In this document: piece after piece, positions 1-8,838 of the stretch
Position numbering within the stretch: position 1 is the stretch's first letter
Layout: each line of letters begins with the position of its first letter
Origin: JADKAV01 sp041393775
Lineage (GTDB): Bacteria; Actinomycetota; Actinomycetes; S36-B12; UBA10799
Direction of reading: 5' to 3'
Assembly (NCBI GenBank): GCA_041393775.1
Contig: JAWKJM010000005.1
Span: 195,208 to 259,207, forward strand
Length of the DNA stretch: 64,000 nucleotides
The notes under the pieces: generated by a model
Databases searched by the model: none
Told to the model about the DNA's origin: nothing
Seen by the model: the letters and a program-made list of their open reading frames with translations, nothing else
Translations under genes and position numbers: made by a program

Positions 1-2
1 TC

Positions 3-101
3 CGGCGCGAGCTCGCGCCCGCCGACGTCGTGTTGATCAAGGCTTCGCGTGCCGTCGGGTTGGAGAGGGTCGCCCAGGCACTGTTGGGACCGATGCCATG
101 A
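3..101 (+). CDS. murF: MurF C-terminus (UDP-MurNAc-tripeptide--D-Ala-D-Ala ligase), 5' truncated by window
   Basis: Frame 3 is open from the window edge and ends at a TGA at 99-101. The last residues read DVVLIKASRAVGLERVAQAL, which matches the conserved C-terminal tail of MurF (the 'lvKGSRa.gLe.v...L' motif of its third domain). MurF adds D-Ala-D-Ala to the UDP-MurNAc-tripeptide in the cytoplasm. Its stop overlaps the mraY start (ATGA), as expected for the murF-mraY junction of the dcw cluster. Only about 32 codons are visible, so the call rests on this tail and on position; the rest of the gene lies upstream of the window. Confidence 0.8.
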   Translation, partial: RRELAPADVVLIKASRAVGLERVAQALLGPMP

Positions 102-1165
102 AGTTGGTGGTCATCGCGGGACTCATCGCGCTGCTGGTCACATTGGTGGGCACCCCGCTGCTCATCCGTTTCCTGCAGCGACACGGCTACTCCCAGGCGA
201 TCCGGGTGTCGACCGACGGGGTGCCCTACCCCGAACACGAGGGCAAACGCGGCACGCCGTCCATGGGCGGTCTGGCAATCCTCATCGCGCTGCTCGTGGG
301 CTACTCCGTGTCCCACCTCTACGCATGGCAGGTCCCCAGCGCCTCCGGATTGCTGGCGATCTACCTGATAGTCGGCCTCGGTCTGGTCGGCATGGCCGAC
401 GACTACCTCAAGATCTTCAAGCAGCGATCCACCGGGATCCGGGCGCGCACAAAACTCATCGGACAAGCCTTCATCGCGGTCACCTTCGCCTACGGGACCA
501 CCTTGTGGCCCGACGAGTACGGTCGCACCCCGGCATCCAACGCTGTCTCCCTCGTGCGTGACACGCCGATCGTGTTGCCCACTGCCCTGCTCATCGTATG
601 GATCTGGTTGCTCATCACGGCTGCCACCAATGCGGTCAACCTCACCGACGGCCTCGACGGTCTGGCCGCCGGGGCCAGCGCGATCGCCTTCATGGCCTAT
701 ACCCTGCTCGGGGTGTGGCAGTACGGGCAGAACTGCTCGTTCGGGCGCTTCTTGCGCTGCTACGACGTCCGTGACCCGATCGACCTGGCGGTCGTGGCGG
801 CCGCCATGGCCGGGGCGTGCGTGGGCTTCCTGTGGTGGAACACGTCTCCGGCGCAGATCTTCATGGGGGACACCGGTTCACTCGGACTCGGCGGCGGGAT
901 CGCGGCGCTGGCCATCCTGAGCCGGACCGAGTTGCTGCTGCCGCTGATGGGCGGGCTCTTCCTAGTGATCACGTTGTCGGTGATCGGGCAGGTGGGCAGC
1001 TACAAACTGACAGGCAAACGGATGTTCCGGATGGCGCCGCTGCACCACCATTTCGAGATGAAGGGGTGGAACGAGGTCACCATCGTGGTGAGGTTCTGGA
1101 TCGTACAGGCATTGTTCGTGGCTGCGGCACTGTCACTGTTCTACGCCGAATGGGTCCGGCTGTGA
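98..1165 (+). CDS. mraY: Phospho-N-acetylmuramoyl-pentapeptide transferase (lipid I synthase)
   Basis: Integral-membrane enzyme that transfers phospho-MurNAc-pentapeptide from UDP to undecaprenyl phosphate, making lipid I. The 355 residues match the family length and form about ten hydrophobic segments. Family motifs are visible: the DDY of the first aspartate motif (residues 101-103, followed by a basic loop), NLTDGLDGL (181-189), GDTGSL (257-262) and the HHHFE motif (316-320) of the last cytoplasmic loop. The start overlaps the murF stop (ATGA) and the stop overlaps the murD GTG start, so the gene is translationally coupled inside the dcw operon. Identification is secure. Confidence 0.97.
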   Translation: MKLVVIAGLIALLVTLVGTPLLIRFLQRHGYSQAIRVSTDGVPYPEHEGKRGTPSMGGLAILIALLVGYSVSHLYAWQVPSASGLLAIYLIVGLGLVGMADDYLKIFKQRSTGIRARTKLIGQAFIAVTFAYGTTLWPDEYGRTPASNAVSLVRDTPIVLPTALLIVWIWLLITAATNAVNLTDGLDGLAAGASAIAFMAYTLLGVWQYGQNCSFGRFLRCYDVRDPIDLAVVAAAMAGACVGFLWWNTSPAQIFMGDTGSLGLGGGIAALAILSRTELLLPLMGGLFLVITLSVIGQVGSYKLTGKRMFRMAPLHHHFEMKGWNEVTIVVRFWIVQALFVAAALSLFYAEWVRL

Positions 1166-2592
1166 CGGCCTTGCCGCAGGCCGGTGCCGCGCAGTGGACC
1201 GGGCTGCACGTGGTCGTGGCGGGGATCGGGATCGCCGGATTCTCGTGCGCTGACGCGCTGCTGCAACGCAATGCGACGGTGACCGTCATCGATGACAAGG
1301 ATGGCCCTGAGCAGCGCAACAAGGCGCAGATCCTGGAGGTCCTCGGAGCCACAGTCCGCCTCGGTGACGGAAGGACGCTTCCGGACGCGGACCTTCTGGT
1401 GGTGTCGCCGGGCCTCCCGCCGAGCGCTCCGGTCACCACTGCTGCGCTGGCACAGGGGATGCCTGTCTGGGGCGAGCTGGAACTCGCGTGGCGCATCCGG
1501 GACCCGGAATCGGCGCCCTGGCTGTTCGTGACCGGCACCAACGGCAAGACGACGACGACGTTGATGCTCGCCTCGATGTTGCGGGCCGCCGGACTGCGAA
1601 CGGATGCGGTGGGCAACATCGGTGTCAGCCTCGTGGCAACGGTGCTCGACCCGCAGCCGTACGACGTGCTGGCGGTCGAGGTCGGTGCTCCGCAACTGCC
1701 GTTCGTGCACACGGTGTCGCCGTACTCTGCGGCGTGCTTGAACGTGGCGCAGGACCACGTCGACTTCTTCGGGTCGTTCGAGGCGTACCGGGACGCCAAA
1801 GCCCGGGTCTACGAGCGGACCCAGGTGGCGTGCGTCTACAACAGCCAGGACCAGACGACGATCTCGATGGTGGAGCAGGCGACCGTGGTGGAGGGATGCC
1901 GGGCGATCGGATTCACGCTGGGGATCCCGGGCCGCTCGGAGGTGGGTGTGGTAGACGACATTCTCGCCGACCGGGCGTTCCTGGACCAGCGCGAGACCCA
2001 CGCCCTGGAACTGGCGACCTTCGCCGACGTCCATCCGCCGGTGCCCCACCAGATCGCCAATGCCCTCGCCGCTGCCGCGCTGGCACGATCGTTCGACGTG
2101 CCGCCGCGGGCGATCGGCGACGGCCTGCGGCGGTTCGAGCCGGCGGCCCATCGCATCGCAGAGGTCGGCAGGGTGGCGCAGGTGCTGTACATCGACGATT
2201 CGAAGGCCACCAACGCACATGCCGCCGACATGTCCCTGCGCGCCTATGACCCCGTCGTGTGGATCGCAGGCGGACTGGCCAAGGGCCAGTTCTTCGACGA
2301 TCTGGTGCAGCGTCACGCCGGCCGCCTGCGGGCGGTGGTACTCGTGGGCGCCGACAGGGCATTGATCCTGGATGCGCTGCGGCGACACGCACCGGATGTG
2401 CCCGTGGTTGAGGTCACTGACACGGACACTGGAGCAATGCGGGAAGTGGTACGGCGTGCCGCCGAGATGGCACAACCAGGAGACACGGTTCTGTTGGCGC
2501 CCGGATGCGCATCCTGGGACATGTTCACCGACTACGCGCAGCGCGGCCGGAGTTTCGCGTCGGCAGTCTCGGACTTGGAGCGCGACCACTGA
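1162..2592 (+). CDS. murD: UDP-N-acetylmuramoylalanine--D-glutamate ligase
   Basis: Cytoplasmic Mur ligase adding D-Glu to UDP-MurNAc-L-Ala. The GTG at 1162 is preferred because it gives the GTGA overlap with mraY and a normal 476-residue protein; an upstream in-frame extension would run antisense-like inside mraY. The N-terminus has a Rossmann-like UDP-binding segment (VVVAGIGIAG), the ATP-binding loop is GTNGKTTTT (125-133), the catalytic DH is at 198-199 and the candidate carbamylated lysine at 213. The usual ELSSFQL segment before the DH motif instead reads VEVGAPQL (172-179), which I flag as a family deviation. The stop shares bases with the ftsW ATG (TGATG). Confidence 0.95.
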   Translation: MTALPQAGAAQWTGLHVVVAGIGIAGFSCADALLQRNATVTVIDDKDGPEQRNKAQILEVLGATVRLGDGRTLPDADLLVVSPGLPPSAPVTTAALAQGMPVWGELELAWRIRDPESAPWLFVTGTNGKTTTTLMLASMLRAAGLRTDAVGNIGVSLVATVLDPQPYDVLAVEVGAPQLPFVHTVSPYSAACLNVAQDHVDFFGSFEAYRDAKARVYERTQVACVYNSQDQTTISMVEQATVVEGCRAIGFTLGIPGRSEVGVVDDILADRAFLDQRETHALELATFADVHPPVPHQIANALAAAALARSFDVPPRAIGDGLRRFEPAAHRIAEVGRVAQVLYIDDSKATNAHAADMSLRAYDPVVWIAGGLAKGQFFDDLVQRHAGRLRAVVLVGADRALILDALRRHAPDVPVVEVTDTDTGAMREVVRRAAEMAQPGDTVLLAPGCASWDMFTDYAQRGRSFASAVSDLERDH

Positions 2593-3806
2593 TGTGGCAT
2601 CTCGTTCCGGGCGGGGAGACCGTGCGTCGTTGGTGGAACCACCCACTTGCCAACTACGCGTTGTTGCTAAGCACCACGATGTTGCTGCTGGTCCTGGGTA
2701 TCGTCATGGTCTTCTCCGCCAGCAACGTCGTGACGTACGCGGCGGGTTCCGAGGTCGGGCTGACCGTGACCCAGAAGCAGTTGATGTTCGCCGGTGCCGG
2801 CCTGGCGGCGATGGTGCTCATCTCCCGGGCGTCCGTCGCCGGTATTCGCAAGGCGGCACCGATCCTGTTGGTTGTCGCGTTCATCGCGCTCTTCCTGGTG
2901 TTCGTGCCCGGTATCGGGGTCTCTGTGTTCGGCCAGCGCAACTGGATCAGTTTCGGCGGTCCGTTCCAGTTCCAGCCCAGTGAATTGGCCAAATTGGCGA
3001 TCATCATCTGGGGCGCCGACCTCTTGACCCGGAAGCGCCGCTTGATCCATGAATGGCGGCACTTGTTGGTGCCACTGATCCCGGTCTGGCTGGCCATCGT
3101 GGTTCTCATCGTTCTCGAGGGTGATCTGGGAACCACCATCGTCATGTTCCCGATCCTGGCCAGCCTGCTCTTCGTGGTGGGCGCACCGGCGCGGGTCTTC
3201 GGCGTCGCCTTCGGCGGGTTGCTGGCACTGGTCGCACTGGCCTCCGTCACGGTGGCGTACCGCATGCAGCGCTTCCGGACGTGGCTGGATCCCGCATCCG
3301 ATCCCAGCGGTGCCGGCTACCAGATCATCCACGGCCAGTACGGCCTCGCGACCGGAGGCCTGGCCGGTACTGGGCTCGGCGCCAGCCGCGAGAAGTGGGG
3401 TGGGTTGCCCGAGGCGCACACCGACTTCATCTTCGCGGTGATCGGCGAGGAACTCGGACTGATCGGCACCATCAGCGTGCTGGCGATGTTCGCCATCATC
3501 GCCATCATCGCGATCCGGGTGGCCCGCAACTCCGACGACCTGTTCGTGAAACTGAGCACGGGCGGCATCCTGGCTTGGATCGTCGGCCAGGCCCTGGTCA
3601 ACATCGGGGCGGTGTTGGGTCTGCTGCCGATCACCGGACTGCCGTTGCCGATGGTCTCCTACGGTGGGTCATCGTTGCTGATGTGCTTGTGCGCCATTGG
3701 CGTGCTCCTGGCGTTCGCACGCAACGAGCCGCAGGCCGCGAGCGCACTGCGTGACCGTCGCGGGGACGCTCGTACCCGGCTCATCACCCCCCGGGTGCGT
3801 CACTGA
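2592..3806 (+). CDS. ftsW: SEDS-family peptidoglycan glycosyltransferase FtsW
   Basis: Polytopic membrane protein of the SEDS family (FtsW/RodA/SpoVE), the lipid II polymerase of the divisome. I chose the ATG at 2592, which overlaps the murD stop, giving 404 residues; longer versions would extend back through murD. The sequence has about ten hydrophobic helices, the characteristic loop beginning GQRNWISFG, the QPSELAKL motif, and the late motif near 'LPLPMVSYGGSSLLM', all SEDS hallmarks. Position between murD and murG in the dcw operon supports FtsW rather than RodA. murG begins three bases downstream, so the two are co-transcribed. Confidence 0.95.
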   Translation: MWHLVPGGETVRRWWNHPLANYALLLSTTMLLLVLGIVMVFSASNVVTYAAGSEVGLTVTQKQLMFAGAGLAAMVLISRASVAGIRKAAPILLVVAFIALFLVFVPGIGVSVFGQRNWISFGGPFQFQPSELAKLAIIIWGADLLTRKRRLIHEWRHLLVPLIPVWLAIVVLIVLEGDLGTTIVMFPILASLLFVVGAPARVFGVAFGGLLALVALASVTVAYRMQRFRTWLDPASDPSGAGYQIIHGQYGLATGGLAGTGLGASREKWGGLPEAHTDFIFAVIGEELGLIGTISVLAMFAIIAIIAIRVARNSDDLFVKLSTGGILAWIVGQALVNIGAVLGLLPITGLPLPMVSYGGSSLLMCLCAIGVLLAFARNEPQAASALRDRRGDARTRLITPRVRH

Positions 3807-3808
3807 CC

Positions 3809-4897
3809 ATGGGACTGCGGGTGGTGGTGGCGGGGGGTGGCACCGCTGGCCATGTGGAACCAGCGCTCAACCTCGCGGACGCCTTGATGCAGGCCGATCC
3901 GGGGACGGTTGTCACGGCCTTGGGGACGGCCGAGGGGCTGGAGACCCGTTTGGTGCCCGCGCGGGGGTACGAGTTGGATCTGATCCCGCGGGTGCCGCTT
4001 CCGAGGCGTCCGTCGGCGGAGGTGCTGACCCTTCCCGGGCGCCTGCGCACAGCCGTGAAGCGGTCCCGGGCAATTCTGGAGAAGCGGCGGGCCGACGTCC
4101 TCGTCGGCTTCGGCGGTTTCGTCGCCCTGCCGGCGTACCTGGCCGCTCGAGGGCGGGTGCCGATCGTGGTTCACGAGGCCAATGCCAAGGCGGGGCTCGC
4201 CAACAAGATCGGCCGGCGCTTCACGCCGTTCGTGGCCGAGGCCACCAGCGCCAGCCTGCCGGGCGCGGTCAGGATCGGAATCCCCTTGCGGGAGAGCATC
4301 TCGCACCTGGACCGGGCTCAGCATCGTGATCAGGCCTGCTCGCGGTGGGGTCTCGACCCGGGCCGTGGCCGCTTGTTGGTGTTCGGCGGCTCCCAGGGGG
4401 CGCGATCGTTGAACGCCGCGGTGGTGGCGGCGGTACCGGGGCTGACTGCGGCGGGGGTCCAGGTGCTGCACGCCTACGGGCCAAAGAACGCCGATCAGGT
4501 CGCATCGTTGGCCGGCGTTGCCGATTACCACGCGGTCGACTACATCGACGGCATGGACGACGCGTACTCGGCGGCGGACCTGGCTGTGTGCAGGGCCGGC
4601 GCCATGACATGCGCGGAACTTGCCGCTGTCGGCTTGCCGGCGGTCTATGTGCCGCTTCCGATCGGAAACGGTGAGCAACGGTTCAACGCCGCGCCCGTGG
4701 TCGAGGCCGGTGGCGGGGTGCTGATCGATGACGCTCGACTGACGGCGGCGACATTGACCGAGGCAGTACTCGCAACGTTCGGCGAGCCAGGCAGACTGGA
4801 GGAGATGTCACTGAATGCCTCCCGACATGGGGTGCGCGATGCTGCGGCCCGGTTGGCTGACATGGTGTTCGCGGCGGCGGCGAAGGGTGAGAAGTGA
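3809..4897 (+). CDS. murG: UDP-GlcNAc:undecaprenyl-PP-MurNAc-pentapeptide GlcNAc transferase (lipid II synthase)
   Basis: Peripheral membrane GT-B glycosyltransferase (GT28) that converts lipid I to lipid II. The 362-residue length is normal. The N-terminal glycine-rich loop VVAGGGTAGHVEPAL (residues 6-20) and the second-domain loop VFGGSQGARSLN are the diagnostic MurG motifs, and the UDP-GlcNAc site region reads CRAGAMTCAELAAVGLPAVYVPLP. A long run of actinobacterial-style 'VVHEANAKAGLANKIG' lies in the first domain. The gene follows ftsW after 2 bp and overlaps murC at GTGA, so translation is coupled. No anomalies seen. Confidence 0.96.
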   Translation: MGLRVVVAGGGTAGHVEPALNLADALMQADPGTVVTALGTAEGLETRLVPARGYELDLIPRVPLPRRPSAEVLTLPGRLRTAVKRSRAILEKRRADVLVGFGGFVALPAYLAARGRVPIVVHEANAKAGLANKIGRRFTPFVAEATSASLPGAVRIGIPLRESISHLDRAQHRDQACSRWGLDPGRGRLLVFGGSQGARSLNAAVVAAVPGLTAAGVQVLHAYGPKNADQVASLAGVADYHAVDYIDGMDDAYSAADLAVCRAGAMTCAELAAVGLPAVYVPLPIGNGEQRFNAAPVVEAGGGVLIDDARLTAATLTEAVLATFGEPGRLEEMSLNASRHGVRDAAARLADMVFAAAAKGEK

Positions 4898-6315
4898 GCC
4901 AGAATCCGGAGAGCGCGCAGATTCCAAGTGCAGTGCACATCCTGGGGATCGGCGGCGCGGGCATGAGCGCCCTGGCAAGGCTCCTGCTGGCCAGTGGAGT
5001 GCGCGTGAGCGGATCAGATGCGAAGGACTCGCGGAGGGTGGCTGCGCTACGTGCGCTGGGTGCCGAGTGTCACGTCGGTCATGATGCCGACAACCTCGGC
5101 GACGTGGGCGCGGTTGTGGTGTCGACGGCCATCGCCGATTCCAATGTCGAACTGCAGGCGGCGAAGCGGCGTGGGATCCCTGTTCTGCATCGTTCTGTCG
5201 CCCTCGCCATGACCATGGCCGGCAAAGACGTCCTAGCAGTGTCGGGCACCCATGGGAAGACCACGACGACGTCGATTCTGACGGTCATCCTGCAAGCCTG
5301 TGGTCAGGACCCGTCGTTCGCGATCGGCAGTGAACTCAACGACTCCGGGTCCAACGCACACCTCGGCAGTGGTCGGGCTTTCGTCGTGGAAGCCGACGAG
5401 AGCGACGGTTCGTTCTTGCGCCTCGATGCCCGTGTGGGGATCGTCACGAACATGGAGGCGGACCACTTGAACTATTGGGGGACCGCCGAGGCGATGGAGG
5501 CCGGTTTCTACGACTTCGCGACCACCATCGGGTCGCATGGTGGTTATGTCGTGGTGTGTGAGGACGATCCTGGGGCCGCCAGGCTGGCTCGGGCGGTTTC
5601 CGAGGCTGGCGTCGATGTGCGCACGTACGGTCAATCCGCGGACAGCGACTATCGGATCACTGTCGAGCAACTGTCCGCGACCGGGTCCACCTTCCGCGTG
5701 GAAGGCCCTCAGATGGACGACGTGGTCTGCGAGATCGGCGTTCCCGGCATACACAACGTCCTGAACGCCACCGCCGCCATGGTCGCGGCGGTCGGATTGG
5801 GCCTGCCCGCGGACAGGGTGGCCGCCGGAGCCGGCCAATTCCTGGGTACCCGGCGCCGATTCGAGTACCGGGGTGAGGTCGCGGACGTACGGGTGTTCGA
5901 TGATTACGCCCACCATCCCACTGAGATCGCCGCGACCTTGCAGGCGGCGCGCGAGGTCGTCGGGCGCGGGAACATCCGCGTGGCGTTCCAGGCCCATCAT
6001 TACTACCGCACGGCGATGTACCTCGAGGAGTTCGGACAAGCCCTCGGCCTCGCCGACTTCGCGGTCGTACTCGAGGTGTTCGCCCCTGGTGAGGAGCCGA
6101 TTCCCGGTGCCAGCGGCCAGGCGATGGCGCAGGCGGTCCCGCTGCCAGCCGATCAGGTCGTCTTCGAACCATCGTGGTCGGCGGTCGCCCGGCATCTGGC
6201 TGACGGTGCGGAGCCCGGAGACATCATCATGACGCTCGGCGCAGGCGACATCAGCCTGCTCATTCCCGAGATCCTGGATCTCCTGGCGCGCAAGTTCGAT
6301 CGGGTCGGACCATGA
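4894..6315 (+). CDS. murC: UDP-N-acetylmuramate--L-alanine ligase
   Basis: First Mur ligase of the pathway, adding L-Ala to UDP-MurNAc. The GTG at 4894 overlaps the murG stop and gives 473 residues. The N-terminal UDP-binding motif HILGIGGAGMSALA and ATP loop GTHGKTTTT (118-126) identify MurC; the ADH motif appears as MEADHLNYW and the C-terminal domain contains VFDDYAHHPTEI, the standard MurC signature. The stop overlaps the ftsQ ATG (ATGA). The order murG-murC-ftsQ, with no murB or ddl between, is one of the usual actinobacterial arrangements. Confidence 0.97.
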   Translation: MSQNPESAQIPSAVHILGIGGAGMSALARLLLASGVRVSGSDAKDSRRVAALRALGAECHVGHDADNLGDVGAVVVSTAIADSNVELQAAKRRGIPVLHRSVALAMTMAGKDVLAVSGTHGKTTTTSILTVILQACGQDPSFAIGSELNDSGSNAHLGSGRAFVVEADESDGSFLRLDARVGIVTNMEADHLNYWGTAEAMEAGFYDFATTIGSHGGYVVVCEDDPGAARLARAVSEAGVDVRTYGQSADSDYRITVEQLSATGSTFRVEGPQMDDVVCEIGVPGIHNVLNATAAMVAAVGLGLPADRVAAGAGQFLGTRRRFEYRGEVADVRVFDDYAHHPTEIAATLQAAREVVGRGNIRVAFQAHHYYRTAMYLEEFGQALGLADFAVVLEVFAPGEEPIPGASGQAMAQAVPLPADQVVFEPSWSAVARHLADGAEPGDIIMTLGAGDISLLIPEILDLLARKFDRVGP

Positions 6316-7187
6316 CCGTGACTGAGGCACCCAGCGAGAAGGTGGAGGAGCGTCGGCGCCCGCCGCACCGGCGTCTGCTGATCGCCAGTGGCGCCCTCGT
6401 CGGGATGGGTGCAGTGGGCGTCTACCTGGCGGGGTGGACCTCGGTGATGGGGGTGAACTCCGTCGAGGTGGATGGGGCGACGTCGATCAGCGCCCATCAG
6501 TTGATCGCCACCGCCGGGATCGCGCAGGGAACTCCGATGATGCGGGTTGACCTCCGGGCGGCGACGTCCCGCTTGGCGGACCTGCCGCAACTGGCATCCG
6601 TGGACGTGCGACGCGTCTGGCCGAGGACTGTCGTCCTGTCCGTCACTGAACGACAGGCGGTGGCGATGCAGCGCGCTGAGGACGGCTGGGATCTCATAGA
6701 CGCCAACGGGATCGCGTTCGCGGTCGCGTCACCCAAACCGAAGGACCTGCCCACCCTCGAGAAGTCGCAGGATGAGGTCGCGAACACGGCGATGATGCGT
6801 GCGTTGAGCGGCATGAGTCCAGAGATCCGGTCCAAGGTGGCCAGCGTGTCAGCGACTTCACCCAATGCGATCCAGTTGGTGATGCGGAAGTCCGACGCCG
6901 TGGTCTTCTGGGGCTCGGCAGACGCTTCGGACTACAAGTCGGCCGTCCTCAGCGTCCTGTTGTCCACGGACGCCGGCTGGTACGACGTGTCCGATCCGGA
7001 CATCCCAACCAGTGCTGATGCGGTCCCAGCGGTCGTGACACCATCCCCGGATCCGCAGGCCAGCGCGTCGGTCTCGCCCACGCCGCTGCCTTCCAGCCCG
7101 AGTCCGGCCCCGGCGACACCCAGCCCGGTCGCCACCGGCCCGGCCCCCGCTGAATCTGCCGTCGGGGTTGTTCCGGCCCAGGACTGA
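6312..7187 (+). CDS. ftsQ: Cell division protein FtsQ (DivIB), with Pro/Ser-rich C-terminal tail
   Basis: Bitopic divisome protein linking FtsW/FtsI to the FtsB/FtsL complex. The basic N-terminus (about 20 residues) is followed by one membrane helix (LLIASGALVGMGAVGVYLAG, residues 22-41), a POTRA domain (VNSVEVDGATSISAHQLI onward to TVVLSVTERQ) and the FtsQ/DivIB domain. The last 60 or so residues are a low-complexity tail of Pro, Ser, Ala and Thr, predicted to lie outside the membrane; this is longer than usual. The start overlaps murC. In most Actinomycetia ftsZ follows directly, but here two unrelated genes intervene. Confidence 0.93.
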   Translation: MTVTEAPSEKVEERRRPPHRRLLIASGALVGMGAVGVYLAGWTSVMGVNSVEVDGATSISAHQLIATAGIAQGTPMMRVDLRAATSRLADLPQLASVDVRRVWPRTVVLSVTERQAVAMQRAEDGWDLIDANGIAFAVASPKPKDLPTLEKSQDEVANTAMMRALSGMSPEIRSKVASVSATSPNAIQLVMRKSDAVVFWGSADASDYKSAVLSVLLSTDAGWYDVSDPDIPTSADAVPAVVTPSPDPQASASVSPTPLPSSPSPAPATPSPVATGPAPAESAVGVVPAQD

Positions 7188-7555
7188 CTTGAAGTGTCCG
7201 CTAAGGCTTCCTTCACGCCGGTGAGGCCGGATTCGGTGGACTCTCTGTGACCGACTCCGCCCGTTTGAGTGGCGGTCGGCGCTACCCTCCGAAATCCCCA
7301 CGATGGCGGCAGTAGCGCGGCCGGCGCCGGGACCACACACAGCCGATCGTCCGGAACTCCGGGAACGCAGGCTTGCCCCTGCTTGACGAGTGCTCGGTTC
7401 AGCGGCTCGTCTGGTCGCGGCCCTCCCCTCGGGGTGGTTCTCGCGTGGTTCGCAGGACAGTTGTGGATGGCAGATGTGGTTGTCCACAGGTGGTTTCGGG
7501 CTGCCCGGTTTGTCACACCCTCGTACTAGTGTTCTAGATGAGAACGGGGGTGATT
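7188..7555. other. Intergenic region between ftsQ and the HNH gene
   Basis: About 370 bp without a supported gene. Shortly after ftsQ lies an imperfect GC-rich hairpin (about 7248-7279, CCGCC paired with GGCGG with small bulges) that could end the mur-ftsQ transcript; it has no T tract. A perfect TTGTCCACA, the actinobacterial DnaA-box consensus, is at 7480-7488, with a related TTGTGGATG at 7461-7469. A single pair is too little to propose an origin. GGGGG at 7545-7549 is a probable ribosome binding site for the downstream gene. Confidence 0.5.
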
Positions 7556-8752
7556 ATGACGATCACGGTGCAGTCCACGAGTCCGGCCACGCTGCTCGCC
7601 GATCTGCGCGCGGCCGTGGCTGGGCTGCTGGCTGCGGATCCGGCCGAGTGGTGCCTCGACGAACTGCAGGACGCGATCCCGCAGTTGCACCAGGTGGCTA
7701 ACCAGACCGCGGCCGTGCAGGCCCGGGTGCTCGCCTCCTTCGATGCCCGCGGTGGCGCGCAGATCGCCGGGGCGCGCGGCACCAGCGACTGGCTCGCGAC
7801 GGCAGTGCGGGTCCCGCCTGGTCATGCGGGCTGGTGGGTGCACACCGCCCGGGCACTACGCGACCACCTCCCGGCAACCGCCGCGGCGTTGGCCGACGGG
7901 CAGATCAGCCTCGACCACGTCCGGGTGATCCGGGCGGCCCGCCGCCAGCTGGGCGAGGTCTTCGACCTCGTCGAGCAGCAGGTCGCCGGGTTCGCGCGGA
8001 CCCACTGTGTGCGGGACCTGCGCGGGTTCCTGGACCTGCTCATCCAGAACTACACCCCCGACCCCGACCACGACACCGAAACCGCCCGCCAGCGCCGCCG
8101 GGCGAAACTGTCGTGCAGCCTGGACGGCTGGTGGCACCTGACCGGGTTCCTCGACCCGGCTTCCGGCGCGGCGCTGGCCGCGGCGCTGGACATCTACGCC
8201 GAACCCACCGGACCTCATGATGACCGGTCGGCCGGCACCCGGAACGCCGACGCCCTGGCCGAAATCGCCACCCGTTCCCTGGACACCGTGGACCGGCCCA
8301 CCGGGATCGGCCACATCACCCTCACCCTCACCCCCGACCAACTCGCCACCGGGCTGGGGGTCCGCTGGCCGTGCGGGCTGCTGGCCTCCCGCACCGATGT
8401 CCGTACCGCGTCCTGCTCCGCCCACGTCACCTATGTGGTCGGGATCCCGGTCGACGACGTCCACTGGAAACCGCTGGCGGTCGGGTTCGCCGAACGCTAC
8501 GCCACCCGCGCCCAACGCGCCGCGCTGGCCGTGCGCGACGGGTCGGGCTGTGTGCACCCGGGCTGCACCGTGCCCGCCCACCGCTGCATCGCCCACCACA
8601 TCCAGCACTGGGACCAAGGAGGCCCCACCAACCTGGACAACCTCGTCCTCATCTGCGTCTACCACCACCGACGCATCCACCACGGACGCCTCACCATCGT
8701 GCGGACCACCGACGGCCGATGCACCACCACCAGCACCCGCGCACCACCATGA
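7556..8752 (+). CDS. DUF222 / 13E12-repeat protein with C-terminal HNH nuclease domain
   Basis: Member of the large actinobacterial DUF222-HNH family (the 13E12 repeat proteins of mycobacteria). Residues about 10-290 form the helical DUF222 region; the C-terminus carries an HNH motif (HPGCTVPAHRCIAHHI, then NLDNLVLICVYHHRRIHHG), with the paired Cys/His of a zinc-stabilised HNH. The start is placed at the ATG at 7556 because a GGGGG run lies 6 bp upstream; an in-frame ATG at 7538 would add six residues. The family is multicopy and mobile-looking in many actinobacteria, but its function is not settled. Its location between ftsQ and ftsZ is unusual and suggests insertion into the dcw cluster. 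Confidence 0.85.
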   Translation: MTITVQSTSPATLLADLRAAVAGLLAADPAEWCLDELQDAIPQLHQVANQTAAVQARVLASFDARGGAQIAGARGTSDWLATAVRVPPGHAGWWVHTARALRDHLPATAAALADGQISLDHVRVIRAARRQLGEVFDLVEQQVAGFARTHCVRDLRGFLDLLIQNYTPDPDHDTETARQRRRAKLSCSLDGWWHLTGFLDPASGAALAAALDIYAEPTGPHDDRSAGTRNADALAEIATRSLDTVDRPTGIGHITLTLTPDQLATGLGVRWPCGLLASRTDVRTASCSAHVTYVVGIPVDDVHWKPLAVGFAERYATRAQRAALAVRDGSGCVHPGCTVPAHRCIAHHIQHWDQGGPTNLDNLVLICVYHHRRIHHGRLTIVRTTDGRCTTTSTRAPP

Positions 8753-8838
8753 CCCCGGCCGGCGGCACGGACTTCGGCTGACCACCTGTGAGTCGAGGCC
8801 GTCCGGGGCCAGGAAGCCCAGGACGTAGAACCGGCCCG

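Noticed and set aside
817..1161. Upstream in-frame extension of murD through mraY
   Set aside because: It lies inside the mraY coding frame, encodes no Mur ligase sequence, and the GTG at 1162 gives a normal-length MurD with a GTGA overlap.
5233..6330. Long minus-strand ORF opposite murC
   Set aside because: Antisense shadow of a high-GC gene; the translation is Arg/Gly/His-rich with no domain, and murC is complete on the plus strand.
7461..7488. DnaA boxes as a possible replication origin
   Set aside because: Only one perfect TTGTCCACA and one imperfect box are present, with no dnaA/dnaN nearby and no AT-rich unwinding region.
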